Source: an uncultured Hyphomicrobiales bacterium
GTDB taxonomy: Bacteria > Pseudomonadota > Alphaproteobacteria > Rhizobiales > Beijerinckiaceae
Reading direction: 5' to 3'
Assembly (NCBI GenBank): GCA_903847605.1
Contig: CAINED010000061.1
Coordinates: forward strand, 1 to 64,000
DNA: 64,000 nt
This document shows, piece by piece, positions 8,617-17,772 of the stretch (position 1 is its first letter; every line of letters begins with the position of its first letter). The position numbers and the translations under genes were made by a program. Below the pieces are notes generated by a model. It saw only the letters and a program-made list of their open reading frames with translations, was not told where the DNA came from and searched no databases.

Positions 8617-9720
8617 ATGAAGAATTCCTTGCTGCGGGCTGCTGTCGGCGCTGCCGGCCTTCTCGCTCTGCAGTGTTCGACCGTCACGGCGCAGACCAAC
8701 GAATTCTACAAGGGCAAGACGCTCACCTTCCTCATTAACTTCACGCCGGGCGGGCCGACCGACTTCGAGGCGCGGCTCGCCGCGCGTCACATCGTCAAGT
8801 ATATTCCCGGCGCCCCGACCATCGTGCCGCGCAACATGCCGGGCGGCGCGGGCATCATCGGGCTCAACTGGCTCGGTCAGGTTGCGCCGCGCGACGGCAC
8901 AGCGATGGGCTTCTTCACCGGGGCTGCCTCGAAATCGGCCATGGGCGATCCCGGCATCAAGGTCGACATCACCAAACTTGGGTTTGTCGCGAGCGGTCCC
9001 GGCACCAGCGTCGCCTATATTCGCAAGGATGTACCGCCGGGCATCAACAAGCCTGAAGATATTCTGAGAGCGAAAGACTTCTGGGCGGGCGGCCTGTCGC
9101 CGGAAGCCGACAAGGACGTGCGTATCCGCATGCAGCTCGATCTGCTCGGCATACCCTACAAATATATTTCAGGCTTTCGCGGATCGGCTGAGGCGCGGCT
9201 CGCCCTGCAGCGCGGCGAAGTGAACATGACCGCGGAATCGATGCCGACCTATCGCGCTTCCATCGAGCCCAACATCATCAACACGGGCGAGGGTATTCCG
9301 CTCTGGTACGACCCTTACGACGACGGCAAGGAATTCTCGACGCCGCCGGAGGCCGCCAACATTCCTGCCGAACATTTCCCGGCCTTCTACAAGCGGCTGA
9401 AAGGTGAATATCCCAAAGGCGAGATGTGGGAGGCGTTTCGTGTCGTCAACAATGTCGGCACGCTGTTCCTGCGCACCCTGCACCTGCCGCCGGACTCTCC
9501 GCCCGAAGCGATGGCTGCCCTGAAGGACGGCCTGCTCAAGATGCAGCAGGACGAGGAATACAAGGCCGAAGCCATGAAGGCCATGCAATATGTGCCGAGA
9601 TACGTGACGGACAAGAATACAGAAGAAATTTTCGTCAGGACGATGAGCCCTCCCGCCAATATCCGCGCTTTTCTTCGCGACTATATCGAGAAGGGCCAGA
9701 AGGATAACGGCCGGCGTTGA
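8617..9720 (+). CDS. Tripartite tricarboxylate transporter family substrate-binding protein (FYKGKT-type)
   Basis: A 367-residue exported binding protein. An N-terminal signal peptide (K at residue 2, hydrophobic core AAVGAAGLLALQ, cleavage near TVTAQ) precedes EFYKGKTLTFLINFTPGGPTDFEARL. The motif FYKGKT after the signal and GAPTIVPRNMPGGAGI place it in the branch of Bug proteins shared with the genes at 48641, 49863, 60767 and 61816. There is no permease beside it. GGAGG sits upstream of the ATG. It closes the first half of the catabolic run and probably supplies its substrate. Confidence 0.88.
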   Translation: MKNSLLRAAVGAAGLLALQCSTVTAQTNEFYKGKTLTFLINFTPGGPTDFEARLAARHIVKYIPGAPTIVPRNMPGGAGIIGLNWLGQVAPRDGTAMGFFTGAASKSAMGDPGIKVDITKLGFVASGPGTSVAYIRKDVPPGINKPEDILRAKDFWAGGLSPEADKDVRIRMQLDLLGIPYKYISGFRGSAEARLALQRGEVNMTAESMPTYRASIEPNIINTGEGIPLWYDPYDDGKEFSTPPEAANIPAEHFPAFYKRLKGEYPKGEMWEAFRVVNNVGTLFLRTLHLPPDSPPEAMAALKDGLLKMQQDEEYKAEAMKAMQYVPRYVTDKNTEEIFVRTMSPPANIRAFLRDYIEKGQKDNGRR

Positions 9721-9966
9721 AGATAGCCGTTCGATAACGACTGGCGGCGTGCCGGAATAGAATAAATTCGATTGTCTTTGATCCAGCGCAAGCAATGCTG
9801 CGCTGACGCAAGAATTCGTCGCCGACACCAGCGTCGAAAACCAATCCCAATTGTCTGAAATCAAATCCACCCCCTTTGCGACTGTGGTCATAGTTGCACT
9901 GCTCCGGGCAACCGCGCTGCGTCGCAGGCGTTGCTCCAATCAGTTCAAGAAAAGCGAGGGCAGGAT

Positions 9967-11577
9967 ATGGATACGGAAGTTCTCATCGTCGGCGCAGGCC
10001 CGGTCGGTCTCAACCTCGCAATCGAGCTGGGACGGCGCGGCATCAGGACGGTTATCGTCGAGAGGAAATCCGAGCCTGCCTTTCTGCCGAAGATGGAACG
10101 TTGCAACGCACGCACGATGGAAATCTTCCGCCGCATGGGCATCGTCGAGGAAGTGCGCGCCGCAGGCTTGCGAGAAGACGTGCCGATGGATGTCTTCGTC
10201 GTGCTCTCGCTGAACCAGCCGCCGCTGCTGCGCCTGCCTTACCCGTCGGTGAAGGAAGCACGTCTCGACTATCGCGCCACCAACGACGGCACCGCGCCCT
10301 GCGAGCCCTATCAGCTCATTTCGCAATATTCGCTTGAGCCGGTGCTCGCGAAGATCGCTGGTCGTTATCCATCTGTGACGCAACGCTGGAGCACCGAATT
10401 CGTTACGCTCGCGCAGGATCCGCAAGGCGTTGACGTTACCCTCAAGAATGCCGACGGCTCGACGCAGAAGGTTCGCGCGGCCTATGTGGTGGGTTGCGAT
10501 GGCGGGGTGTCGCCCGTGCGGCACGAAATCGGCATCAAGCTGCGCGGCGAAGCGAACCTGATGGGCTTGCGCCAAGCGTTGTTCAAGTGCGACGAGCTCT
10601 TCGACAAGATACCGATCGGCAATGGCCCGACACGCGGCCGGCACTATCATGTCGCCGACGACAAGGCGACGTTCATGATCATGCAGGATTCGACCAAGCA
10701 CTGGTCGCTGCACGCCACGGTCGATACCGACGAAGAGATGAAGAAACAATTCGAGCAGACTGTTGGCGTGCCCGTCAAATACGAGATGATTTCCTGCGCG
10801 CCCTGGCGGCAGAACCTGCTCGTGGCTGACGGCTATCAGCGCGACCGCGTCTTCCTCGCAGGCGACGCCGTGCATCTCGTCATTCCCACCGGTGGCCTCG
10901 GCATGAACTCGGGCTGCGGCGACGCCATCGACCTCGGCTGGAAACTTGCCGCCGTGCTGCGCGGCTGGGGCGGGCCGAAGCTGCTGGCCTCCTATGAATT
11001 CGAGCGCCGCCAGATCGGCGACCGCAATGTCGGCGCGTCGCGGTATGCTTCGCAAGGCCGTCGCAAGTGGCGCTCGATGTGGAAGCCCAACATCAGGGAC
11101 AATACGCCCGAGGGCCAGCAGACGCGCGAGGTGCTGACGATGATCGCCGACATCGAGCAACGCAAGACGAACGAGATGATCGGCGCCGAACTCGGCTATC
11201 GTTATGTCGACTCGCCCGTCATTTGCGACATACCCGGCGGTCCCGAACATCTCTTCCGCGAATACATCCCGAACACCTGGCCCGGCTCGCGCCTGCCGAA
11301 TGTCTGGCTCAGCGACGGCGCTCCGATTCAGGATCGCATCCCCGACGGCTACACCATCCTGCGTCTCGGCAAAACGAAGGCCGACACATCGGGACTGGAC
11401 AAGGCACTGAAGTCCTACGGCGCGCCCGTGAGCACCATCGACATTCCCGACCAGGTGGCGCGCGAAGTCTATGGCTTTGACGTCATCCTGCTGCGGCCCG
11501 ATCTGCACATCGTCTGGCGGGGCAACAACGCGCCCGAGGATATTGCCGACGTCGCGGCAAGAGCCACGGGGCATTGA
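9967..11577 (+). CDS. FAD-dependent monooxygenase, PheA/TfdB family
   Basis: A 536-residue class A flavin monooxygenase, paralogous to 2153–3763. The FAD GxGxxG is GAGPVG near the N-terminus, the DG motif is VVGCDGGVSPVR and the GD motif is VFLAGDAVHLVIPTGGLGMNSG, followed by the DLGWKLAAVLRGWGG helix. The N-terminal residues MDTEVLIVGAG start at an ATG preceded by GAGGGCAGG; a longer in-frame start 36 nt upstream adds unrelated residues. It is followed after a 130-nt gap (with a REP-like palindrome) by a second Rieske oxygenase. The proline in PTGGLG is typical of the subgroup acting on aromatic or polycyclic substrates. Confidence 0.88.
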   Translation: MDTEVLIVGAGPVGLNLAIELGRRGIRTVIVERKSEPAFLPKMERCNARTMEIFRRMGIVEEVRAAGLREDVPMDVFVVLSLNQPPLLRLPYPSVKEARLDYRATNDGTAPCEPYQLISQYSLEPVLAKIAGRYPSVTQRWSTEFVTLAQDPQGVDVTLKNADGSTQKVRAAYVVGCDGGVSPVRHEIGIKLRGEANLMGLRQALFKCDELFDKIPIGNGPTRGRHYHVADDKATFMIMQDSTKHWSLHATVDTDEEMKKQFEQTVGVPVKYEMISCAPWRQNLLVADGYQRDRVFLAGDAVHLVIPTGGLGMNSGCGDAIDLGWKLAAVLRGWGGPKLLASYEFERRQIGDRNVGASRYASQGRRKWRSMWKPNIRDNTPEGQQTREVLTMIADIEQRKTNEMIGAELGYRYVDSPVICDIPGGPEHLFREYIPNTWPGSRLPNVWLSDGAPIQDRIPDGYTILRLGKTKADTSGLDKALKSYGAPVSTIDIPDQVAREVYGFDVILLRPDLHIVWRGNNAPEDIADVAARATGH

Positions 11578-11590
11578 ACCAACGCTGTCA

Positions 11591-11616
11591 CCCCGGACGC
11601 CGAAGGCGATCCGGGG
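11591..11616. repeat. REP-like palindromic element, copy 1
   Basis: CCCCGGACGCC-GAAG-GCGATCCGGGG forms an imperfect hairpin between the FAD monooxygenase and the Rieske gene. The central 24 bases are identical to those at 17291–17314. Short elements of this form are scattered between genes in Bradyrhizobium relatives. Confidence 0.75.
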
Positions 11617-11707
11617 CCGCTAGCGCCTTTGCGCCAGATCAAGGCGCAGCCCACGCTCGGCCCCAAAGTCTCTGCTTCAATCATTCCAATGAAGAGCGGA
11701 GGAAACC

Positions 11708-12991
11708 ATGCTGAAGCCGGAAGACAACGAACGCGTCACGCGCGTCGGCAAGGGAACGCCGATGGGCGAACTCTTCCGTCGCTACTGGATTCCCGCCCTG
11801 CTGTGCGAAGAATTGCCGGAAAAGGATGGCGCGCCGGTGCGTGTGCGCCTGCTCGGTGAAGACCTCATCGCCTTCCGCGACAGCGATGGCGAGATCGGCC
11901 TGCTCGATGCCTATTGCCCGCACCGCCGCGCGCCGATGTTCTATGGCCGCAATGAAGAATGCGGATTACGTTGCGTCTATCACGGCTGGAAGTTCGACCG
12001 TCACGGCAACTGTACGGATATGCCCAGCGAACCTGCGGGCACGCCGCTGCAGGCGAAGGTCAAGATGGCGGCCTATCCCACCGTCGAGCGTGGCGGCATC
12101 ATCTGGACCTATATGGGCCCGAAGGATACGATGCCGGAACCGCCCGATTACGAATGGATGCGCGCGCCGCAGTCGCACCGCTTCATCTCCAAGACATGGG
12201 AAGACTGCAACTGGCTGCAGGCGATGGAAGGCGGCCTCGATACTGCGCACTCCTCCTTCGTACATAACGAATTCATCGGCAACGAAGCGTCGCTGCGCAA
12301 TCAGGATCGCTCGCCGCGCATCGAGGTCGAGCGCACGGACTATGGCTATTATTACGTTTCGACGCGTTCGCTGAAGGATGGCACATCTTATTGCCGACTC
12401 TATCACTATGTGATGCCGAACCAGCAGATGCGTTCGGGCACGGTGAAGTTTCTCGCCGGCGCGGGCGATGAAGACCCCCATGCCGTGCCGAAAATGGACG
12501 GACATTTCTGGGTGCCCGTCGATGACGAACACACCTATGTCTATAACTGGTCCTGCGCCGTGACCGACAAGGGCTTCCCCGATGGCTGGACCGAGAAATG
12601 GGAAAGCTTCATGGGCCGCGGCAAAGATGATCTGATCCCCGGCACCTTCAGGCTCAAGCGCAATCTCGCCAACGACTATCTCATCGACCGCGATGTCCAG
12701 CGCATGAAAACCTATTCGGGCATCAAGGGCCTCAACACGCAGGACTATGCCTTGCAGGAAGGCATGGGGCCGATCGTCGACCGCTCGAAAGAGTTTTTGG
12801 GCACGTCGGACCGCGCCATCGTCGCCATGCGCCGTCAACTCATCGAGGCCACCTATCAGGTCGAGAAAGGCGAGCGCCCGCCGGCGGCCGATCCCAGGAC
12901 GCATCGCAACATCCGTCCCGTCGATCGCGTTCTGAATGCGGATCAGGCGTGGAAGGATGTGTTTGCGAAAGAAGCCGTCTCGAAGTGGTAA
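11708..12991 (+). CDS. Rieske non-heme iron aromatic ring-hydroxylating oxygenase, alpha subunit
   Basis: A 427-residue Rieske oxygenase of the phthalate-dioxygenase type. The Rieske ligands are Cys70/His72 and Cys89/His92, and the catalytic iron ligands Asp178/His181/His186 (DTAHSSFVH). The start MLKPEDNERVTRVG is preceded by AGCGGAGG and aligns with the starts of the other two Rieske genes. It differs from its paralogue at 5369 in the substrate-pocket half, so it probably handles a different substrate. With the FAD monooxygenase upstream it forms a second hydroxylase pair. No reductase component is adjacent. Confidence 0.92.
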   Translation: MLKPEDNERVTRVGKGTPMGELFRRYWIPALLCEELPEKDGAPVRVRLLGEDLIAFRDSDGEIGLLDAYCPHRRAPMFYGRNEECGLRCVYHGWKFDRHGNCTDMPSEPAGTPLQAKVKMAAYPTVERGGIIWTYMGPKDTMPEPPDYEWMRAPQSHRFISKTWEDCNWLQAMEGGLDTAHSSFVHNEFIGNEASLRNQDRSPRIEVERTDYGYYYVSTRSLKDGTSYCRLYHYVMPNQQMRSGTVKFLAGAGDEDPHAVPKMDGHFWVPVDDEHTYVYNWSCAVTDKGFPDGWTEKWESFMGRGKDDLIPGTFRLKRNLANDYLIDRDVQRMKTYSGIKGLNTQDYALQEGMGPIVDRSKEFLGTSDRAIVAMRRQLIEATYQVEKGERPPAADPRTHRNIRPVDRVLNADQAWKDVFAKEAVSKW

Positions 12992-13029
12992 GGCATCCGT
13001 AGCCAGAGAAAACGAATCTGGCGACGGAT

Positions 13030-13245
13030 TCAGACGTCGAGCGTTCTCGCTTTGCCGATGCCGAGCAGCGCGCCCAGCAAGGCGCCTGCCGGTGCAAAGC
13101 TTCGCACGATCGTATCGGCGCAGGCCGCGCCGTCGCAGGCGGAGCGCCCGCCTTCCAGCAGAGCCGCGCCAGCGATCAGGCCGGCGATGCCGCCTGCCGC
13201 GGCGCCCAGCGCGACGATGAAAATTGCCGCGATGACGCGAACCAT
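13030..13245 (-). CDS. Small hypothetical membrane protein
   Basis: A 71-residue protein with two hydrophobic segments, about residues 4–30 (Ala/Gly/Ile-rich) and 50–64 (APAGALLGALLGIG), joined by a short stretch with two cysteines (CDGAAC). Glycine-rich helices of this kind are typical of small inner-membrane proteins. AGGAG lies 9 nt upstream of the ATG, which supports translation. It points away from the Rieske gene and is downstream of the patatin gene's end, separated by about 100 nt. No function can be assigned. Confidence 0.6.
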   Translation of the reverse strand: MVRVIAAIFIVALGAAAGGIAGLIAGAALLEGGRSACDGAACADTIVRSFAPAGALLGALLGIGKARTLDV

Positions 13246-13350
13246 GGTTCATACTCCTGCGAACTTGTCAGGAGATAAACACCGCAAATCGGCATTTGGA
13301 TGTGCGCAGATTCACAAATATGCCGAAGGCGTTGAGCGCCAGTTCTCGCG

Positions 13351-14436
13351 CTATTGAAAAGCTATGCGGAGATCGAGCGTGCTTTCGACGCCGATGGAGT
13401 CGTAGTGCGTGTCCATCCAGTTCTTCGCGGACTCGCGGCCGATATCGCGCAGGTGCGTCAGGAAAGCCCAGCGCGTGTCGAACTTCGACGAGGCTGAAAA
13501 CATGGCGACCTCGTCTGCGCCGTCGATGCGATGTACGAAGGGCCGCATATATTCTTCATGGGCGTGGCGGCCACGGTTCATCATCCGGCCGATGACGCCT
13601 GTCGCCCGCTGCAGCTTGCCGGTATCGACAAGGCGATTGACGAAATCGATGGCGCGCAATTCGCTCAGCAATGCGCCATTGAACGTGATTTCGTTGAGCC
13701 GGCTCTGGATGTCGCGCGGCGTGCGCGGCGTCATGCGACGCTCCACGGGATTCACCTGCACGATGAGAATGTCCGGCGTCGCGCTTTCGTAGAAGAGCGG
13801 GAACAGCGCGGGATTGCCCATGTAGCCGCCGTCCCAATAGGGCACGCCGTCGATCTCGACCGCCTGAAACACCGTCGGCAGGCAGGCCGAAGCCATCACG
13901 TGATCCGCCGTCAGCTTGTCGCGCTCGAATATCGCGATGTGCCCGGTGTGAACGTTGGTGGCCGCGACGAAGAGCTTCACCTCATCGCAAGCGCGCACCT
14001 TTTCGAAATCGACCGTGCGCTCCAGCAATTCGCGCAGCGGATTGATGTTGAGCGGGTTGAGCGTATAGGGGCTTGCGAAACTGCCGAGATAATCGAGCCA
14101 GATCTGAAACGGCGAATTGTCGAATTTCCACGCGCCGAAAAACCGGTCGATGAATTCGCGCTGCCCCATCGAAAGCGCGCTCTCTTCGCAGATCGACGAC
14201 CAGAAATCCTCCAGCTTGCGGCGCGCGCCGGGCCTGCCATCCTCAAGCCAGCCCTGCACCAGCACAACGGCATTCATAGCGCCTGCGCTCGTGCCGGTGA
14301 TGGCCTCGATGTCGAGACGGTCGTCCTGAAGGATCTGGTCGAGCACGCCCCATGTGAAGGCGCCGTGCGAGCCGCCGCCCTGGAGGGCAAGATTGATCTT
14401 CTTCTTGCCGTGCCAGTGATTCCTCTTGCCGCTCAT
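13351..14436 (-). CDS. Patatin-like phospholipase family protein
   Basis: A 361-residue patatin-fold serine hydrolase. The oxyanion loop GGGSHG is at residues 20–25, the nucleophile elbow GTSAG at 48–52 with Ser50, and the catalytic Asp202 in WDGGYMGN, which completes the Ser-Asp dyad. There is no signal peptide, so it probably acts in the cytoplasm on lipids or on polyhydroxyalkanoate-granule esters. It lies 9 nt downstream of a 3-hydroxybutyrate dehydrogenase gene on the same strand, a pairing that favours a role in PHB or lipid turnover. Confidence 0.9.
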   Translation of the reverse strand: MSGKRNHWHGKKKINLALQGGGSHGAFTWGVLDQILQDDRLDIEAITGTSAGAMNAVVLVQGWLEDGRPGARRKLEDFWSSICEESALSMGQREFIDRFFGAWKFDNSPFQIWLDYLGSFASPYTLNPLNINPLRELLERTVDFEKVRACDEVKLFVAATNVHTGHIAIFERDKLTADHVMASACLPTVFQAVEIDGVPYWDGGYMGNPALFPLFYESATPDILIVQVNPVERRMTPRTPRDIQSRLNEITFNGALLSELRAIDFVNRLVDTGKLQRATGVIGRMMNRGRHAHEEYMRPFVHRIDGADEVAMFSASSKFDTRWAFLTHLRDIGRESAKNWMDTHYDSIGVESTLDLRIAFQ

Positions 14437-14445
14437 GACCGGCGC

Positions 14446-15231
14446 TCAGGCGGCGGTCCAGCCGCCATCCATCGAGATATTCGTGCCGGTGATGTTCGCG
14501 GCGCCGTCCGAACACAGATAGACGGCGCAGGCCGCAACCTGTTCAACCGTCACGAACTGCTTCGTCGGTTGCGCGGCGAGCAGGACATCGTTGATCACCT
14601 GTTCGCGCGTGAGGTTGCGCGCCTTCATCGTGTCGGGAATCTGGTTGGCGACGAGCGGCGTCCAGACATAACCCGGTGAGATGGAGTTGACGGTTACGCC
14701 AAAGGCCGCGACTTCGAGCGCGACGGTTTTCGTCAGGCCCATGACGCCATGTTTGGCGGAAACATAAGCGGCCTTGAATGGCGAGGCGACAAGCGAATGG
14801 GCGGAGGCCGTGTTGATGATGCGGCCCCATTTGCGCGCCTTCATGCCAGGCACTGCCGCGCGCATGGCGTGAAAGGCCGAGGTGAGATTGATCGCGATGA
14901 TCTGGTCCCATTTCTCGACCGGAAAATCCTCGATCGGCGACACGAACTGCACGCCTGCATTGTTGATGAGGATGTCGACGGAGCCGAGTCTGGTTTCCGC
15001 GTCCTTCACCATGGCGGCGATTTGATCGCCTTTCGTCATGTCCGCGCCGTTGTAGATGCAGGTGACGCCAAATTCCATCTCGATGCCGGCGCGTTCGGCC
15101 TCGATCGCCCCCGCATCGCCGAAACCGTTGATGCAGATATTCACGCCTTCGGCCGCCAGCGCGCGCGCGTAAGCGAGGCCGATGCCGCTGGTGGAACCGG
15201 TGATCACGGCGTTGCGGGATTTCAGGCTCAT
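14446..15231 (-). CDS. bdhA: 3-hydroxybutyrate dehydrogenase
   Basis: A 261-residue SDR that interconverts D-3-hydroxybutyrate and acetoacetate with NAD. TGSTSGIG (residues 11–18) is the nucleotide site, NNAG lies at 90–93, and the catalytic residues are Ser143, Tyr156 and Lys160. The segment NTASAHSLVASPFKAAYVSAK and the end GTNISMDGGWTA are characteristic of bacterial BdhA, and the length is typical. The gene is divergent from zur and is probably co-transcribed with the patatin gene 9 nt downstream. Confidence 0.9.
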   Translation of the reverse strand: MSLKSRNAVITGSTSGIGLAYARALAAEGVNICINGFGDAGAIEAERAGIEMEFGVTCIYNGADMTKGDQIAAMVKDAETRLGSVDILINNAGVQFVSPIEDFPVEKWDQIIAINLTSAFHAMRAAVPGMKARKWGRIINTASAHSLVASPFKAAYVSAKHGVMGLTKTVALEVAAFGVTVNSISPGYVWTPLVANQIPDTMKARNLTREQVINDVLLAAQPTKQFVTVEQVAACAVYLCSDGAANITGTNISMDGGWTAA

Positions 15232-15376
15232 GGGAAAATTCTCCGGGGCAGGGCGGTCACGATTTCAGACAGATCGGGCGGAAATCTGCCCCCGCTGCCG
15301 CGATATTGCAATGCACAATTTCGTAGTAGGGCGCGGTATACGGTCCGTCGGGCTCGCATCCGGCCGCCGAAAACCC

Positions 15377-15382
15377 TATAAT
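15377..15382 (+). promoter_or_regulatory. Consensus -10 box (TATAAT) close to the zur start codon
   Basis: A perfect TATAAT ends 6 nt before the ATG of the Fur-family gene. Transcription would begin at or near the ATG, and no Shine-Dalgarno sequence is present, so the mRNA may be leaderless. A convincing -35 box is not visible 17 nt upstream. Confidence 0.4.
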
Positions 15383-15388
15383 TCCCTC

Positions 15389-15850
15389 ATGGAATCGCGC
15401 CCAGCTCCCCATGCTCACGACCATTCGCATTGCGAAGGGCACGGCGAGCACACGCACGGCCTGCGCCTCACCTCCGGCCGGCGGGCGATCCTCGACCTTC
15501 TTTGCGAGGAAGCGCGGCCGCTCGGCGCCTATGACATGATCGAGAAGCTGGCGGCAAAGGGCGGCAAACGCCTTGCGCCGATTTCAGTCTATCGCGCCCT
15601 CGATTTTCTCCTGGAGAACGGCCTCGTCCATCGCCTCTCGTCGAAAAACGCGTATCTCGCCTGCGGCCATCACCACGCCGCGCATGATGCGCTGGTGTTC
15701 CTGATCTGCGATTCCTGCGGCGCTGTGAGCGAAAGAACCTCATCGAGCCTCGGTCATGACCTTGACGGCATCGCCAGCGACAATGGCTTTGCGCGGCGAG
15801 GACAGGTTGTGGAAGTGACGGGCCTGTGCGCAGGCTGCAAGGCCGCGTGA
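15389..15850 (+). CDS. zur: Fur family transcriptional regulator, Zur-type
   Basis: A 153-residue metal-responsive repressor. A His-rich N-terminus (HAHDHSHCEGHGEHTHG) precedes a winged helix (LTSGRRAILDLL… ISVYRALDFLLENGLVHRL) and the dimerisation domain with the metal-binding run CGHHHAAHD and the structural cysteine pairs CDSC and CAGC. The His-rich head and these motifs favour zinc sensing (Zur) over iron. The start ATG at 15389 was chosen because upstream in-frame sequence overlaps the divergent bdhA and looks non-coding. No zinc-uptake genes are nearby, so targets must lie elsewhere. Confidence 0.85.
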   Translation: MESRPAPHAHDHSHCEGHGEHTHGLRLTSGRRAILDLLCEEARPLGAYDMIEKLAAKGGKRLAPISVYRALDFLLENGLVHRLSSKNAYLACGHHHAAHDALVFLICDSCGAVSERTSSSLGHDLDGIASDNGFARRGQVVEVTGLCAGCKAA

Positions 15851-15869
15851 GACTGCACACGCCCCTCTC

Positions 15870-15959
15870 CTTCGATACGCCGCCTTTGGCGGCTACTCAG
15901 GATGAGGGGGCAACAACAGGTCCTCATGCTGAGTAGCGCACAAGGCGCGCGTATCGAAG
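15870..15959. repeat. Long intergenic palindrome before ispG
   Basis: Two nested inverted repeats: CTTCGATACGC pairs perfectly with GCGTATCGAAG at the outer ends, and GCTACTCAGGATGAGG pairs with CCTCATGCTGAGTAGC with one mismatch inside. The whole element spans about 90 bp and fills the zur–ispG gap. It has the form of a mobile intergenic palindrome of the REP/BIME kind. When transcribed it would fold just ahead of the ispG ribosome-binding site. Confidence 0.75.
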
Positions 15960-15980
15960 CAGGAGGACGAAGCAAACCGA

Positions 15981-17273
15981 TTGCGAGCCCTCGTGACCCT
16001 GATCGAAAACGACCGCGCGATAGACGATAAGCAGATCCTCTCCGCCGAACCGCTTGCGCGCCACAAGACCGTCGGCGTTAGGGTCGGCGAAGGCGGTGGC
16101 GCGATCATGGTCGGCGGCGGCGCGCCCATCGTCGTGCAGTCGATGACCAATACCGACACGGCGGATATCGATTCCACCGTGAAGCAATGCGCGGCGCTGG
16201 CGCGCGAAGGCTCCGAGATCGTGCGCATCACGGTCGATCGCGACGAAGCCGCCGCCGCTGTCCCGCATATCAAGGAACGCCTGCTGAAGATGGGCGTCAC
16301 CGCACCGCTCGTCGGTGACTTTCATTACATCGGCCATAAACTGCTGGCCGATCATCCCGCCTGCGCCGAGGCGCTCGACAAATACCGCATCAATCCCGGA
16401 AATGTCGGTTTCAAGGACAAGAAGGACCGGCAGTTTTCCGCCATCGTCGAGAAAGCCATCGAACACGGCAAGACCGTGCGCATCGGCGCGAACTGGGGCT
16501 CGCTCGATCAGGATTTGCTCACCGGCCTGATGGACGAGAATGCGAAGGCCGCCAAGCCGCTCGATGCGCGCGCCATCACGCGCGAGGCGCTCGTGCGCTC
16601 GGCCATCTGGTCGGCAGAACGCGCCGAGGAAATCGGCCTTGCGAAGGACCGCATCATTCTCTCGGCGAAAGTCTCCGCCGTGCAGGATCTCATTTCCGTC
16701 TATCGCATGCTCGCGCAACGCTGCGATTATGCTTTGCATCTCGGCCTGACCGAAGCGGGCATGGGCTCGAAGGGCATCGTGGCGTCCAGCGCAGCGATGG
16801 GCATTTTGTTGCAGGAAGGTATCGGCGACACGATCCGCGTTTCGCTGACGCCCGAACCTGGCGGCGATCGCACGCTGGAAGTGAAGGTCGCGCAGGAACT
16901 CTTGCAGACCATGGGCTTTCGCACCTTCGTGCCGCTCGTCGCCGCCTGTCCGGGTTGCGGGCGCACGACATCGACGGTGTTTCAGGAACTGGCGCGCGAC
17001 ATCCAGACATGGATTTCAACGTCGATGCCCGGCTGGAAGCAAACGCATCCCGGCGTCGAAAACCTCAACGTCGCCGTCATGGGCTGCATCGTGAACGGCC
17101 CCGGTGAAAGCAAGCACGCGGACATCGGCATATCCTTGCCCGGAACCGGCGAAGCGCCGGCTGCGCCGGTTTTTATCGACGGCAAGAAAGCGATGACTCT
17201 TCGCGGCGCGGGCATCGCCGACGAGTTCAAGGGCATTGTGAGCGAGTATATCGAGAAGCGGTTTGGAAAGTGA
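15981..17273 (+). CDS. ispG: 4-hydroxy-3-methylbut-2-enyl diphosphate synthase (flavodoxin)
   Basis: A 430-residue IspG/GcpE, the penultimate enzyme of the MEP isoprenoid pathway, reducing MEcPP to HMBPP with a 4Fe-4S cluster. The cluster ligands are visible as Cys323 and Cys326 (ACPGCG), Cys369 (MGCIVNGPG) and Glu376. The TIM-barrel part opens with [10 protein letters not shown] and contains FHYIGHKLL and INPGNVG. The start is uncertain: TTG at 15981 has AGGAGG 14 nt upstream, and a GTG at 15993 is an alternative. The gene functions with ispA downstream in isoprenoid synthesis. Confidence 0.93.
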   Translation: MRALVTLIENDRAIDDKQILSAEPLARHKTVGVRVGEGGGAIMVGGGAPIVVQSMTNTDTADIDSTVKQCAALAREGSEIVRITVDRDEAAAAVPHIKERLLKMGVTAPLVGDFHYIGHKLLADHPACAEALDKYRINPGNVGFKDKKDRQFSAIVEKAIEHGKTVRIGANWGSLDQDLLTGLMDENAKAAKPLDARAITREALVRSAIWSAERAEEIGLAKDRIILSAKVSAVQDLISVYRMLAQRCDYALHLGLTEAGMGSKGIVASSAAMGILLQEGIGDTIRVSLTPEPGGDRTLEVKVAQELLQTMGFRTFVPLVAACPGCGRTTSTVFQELARDIQTWISTSMPGWKQTHPGVENLNVAVMGCIVNGPGESKHADIGISLPGTGEAPAAPVFIDGKKAMTLRGAGIADEFKGIVSEYIEKRFGK

Positions 17274-17290
17274 GTCTGCATTGATGTCGT

Positions 17291-17314
17291 CCCGGACGCC
17301 GAAGGCGATCCGGG
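17291..17314. repeat. REP-like palindromic element, copy 2
   Basis: CCCGGACGCC-GAAG-GCGATCCGGG, 24 bases identical to the core at 11591–11616, located just after ispG. The stem is imperfect, and the same orientation is seen in both copies. Confidence 0.75.
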
Positions 17315-17327
17315 ATCGCAAGACGCT

Positions 17328-17591
17328 TCACTCCCAGGTCATTTTCACTGTCGGCGCAGGCGTCGTTGCGCGCAGATAATTCTTTTGCTCTGTCGTCAAT
17401 GGAGTCGATGCGCCCCGACGCGAGGATGACGCTGTGAAAGCTGGCGCGGCAACTCGTCCGGACGGAAGCACTGTCACCTGAACGGTAAACGGCTGACCGC
17501 TGGTCCGTGCATGTGCTGCGCCCACTAATATGAACGCAATCCCGAAAGCGCCGTAAGCTGCGCAACGATTCAGTATTCTGGTAGCGCGCAT
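17328..17591 (-). CDS. Small hypothetical exported protein
   Basis: An 87-residue protein with a clear signal peptide: MRATRILNR head, hydrophobic AAYGAFGIAFILVGA, and cleavage near AHA. The mature part is about 58 residues, Ser/Thr/Ala-rich with PFTVQVTVLPSGRV, and has no cysteines. GGAG is found upstream of the ATG at 17591; a longer frame to 17678 adds an unlikely arginine-rich head. It is convergent with ispG. No family was recognised. Confidence 0.5.
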   Translation of the reverse strand: MRATRILNRCAAYGAFGIAFILVGAAHARTSGQPFTVQVTVLPSGRVAAPAFTASSSRRGASTPLTTEQKNYLRATTPAPTVKMTWE

Positions 17592-17772
17592 GAGCCGCTC
17601 CGCGTCGGCAAGGCCTGCGCCAAGCCGCAACAGAAGCGAACCATTGCGGCACAGGCGCGAGTCGATTGCCGCATGCAACGCAAGCGCGGGACCGTGGTTG
17701 CAAAGTTCGGAAGCGGAAACGTGATAGGGTTACCGTAGGCGGCGCGGAGCATTCAGCGCGGCACTTCGGCCG

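Noticed and set aside
9940..11574. 544-residue antisense open frame
   Set aside because: It mirrors the FAD monooxygenase at 9967–11577, which has FAD motifs and a ribosome-binding site.
13531..14679. 382-residue plus-strand open frame
   Set aside because: Antisense to patatin and bdhA, both with intact catalytic motifs.
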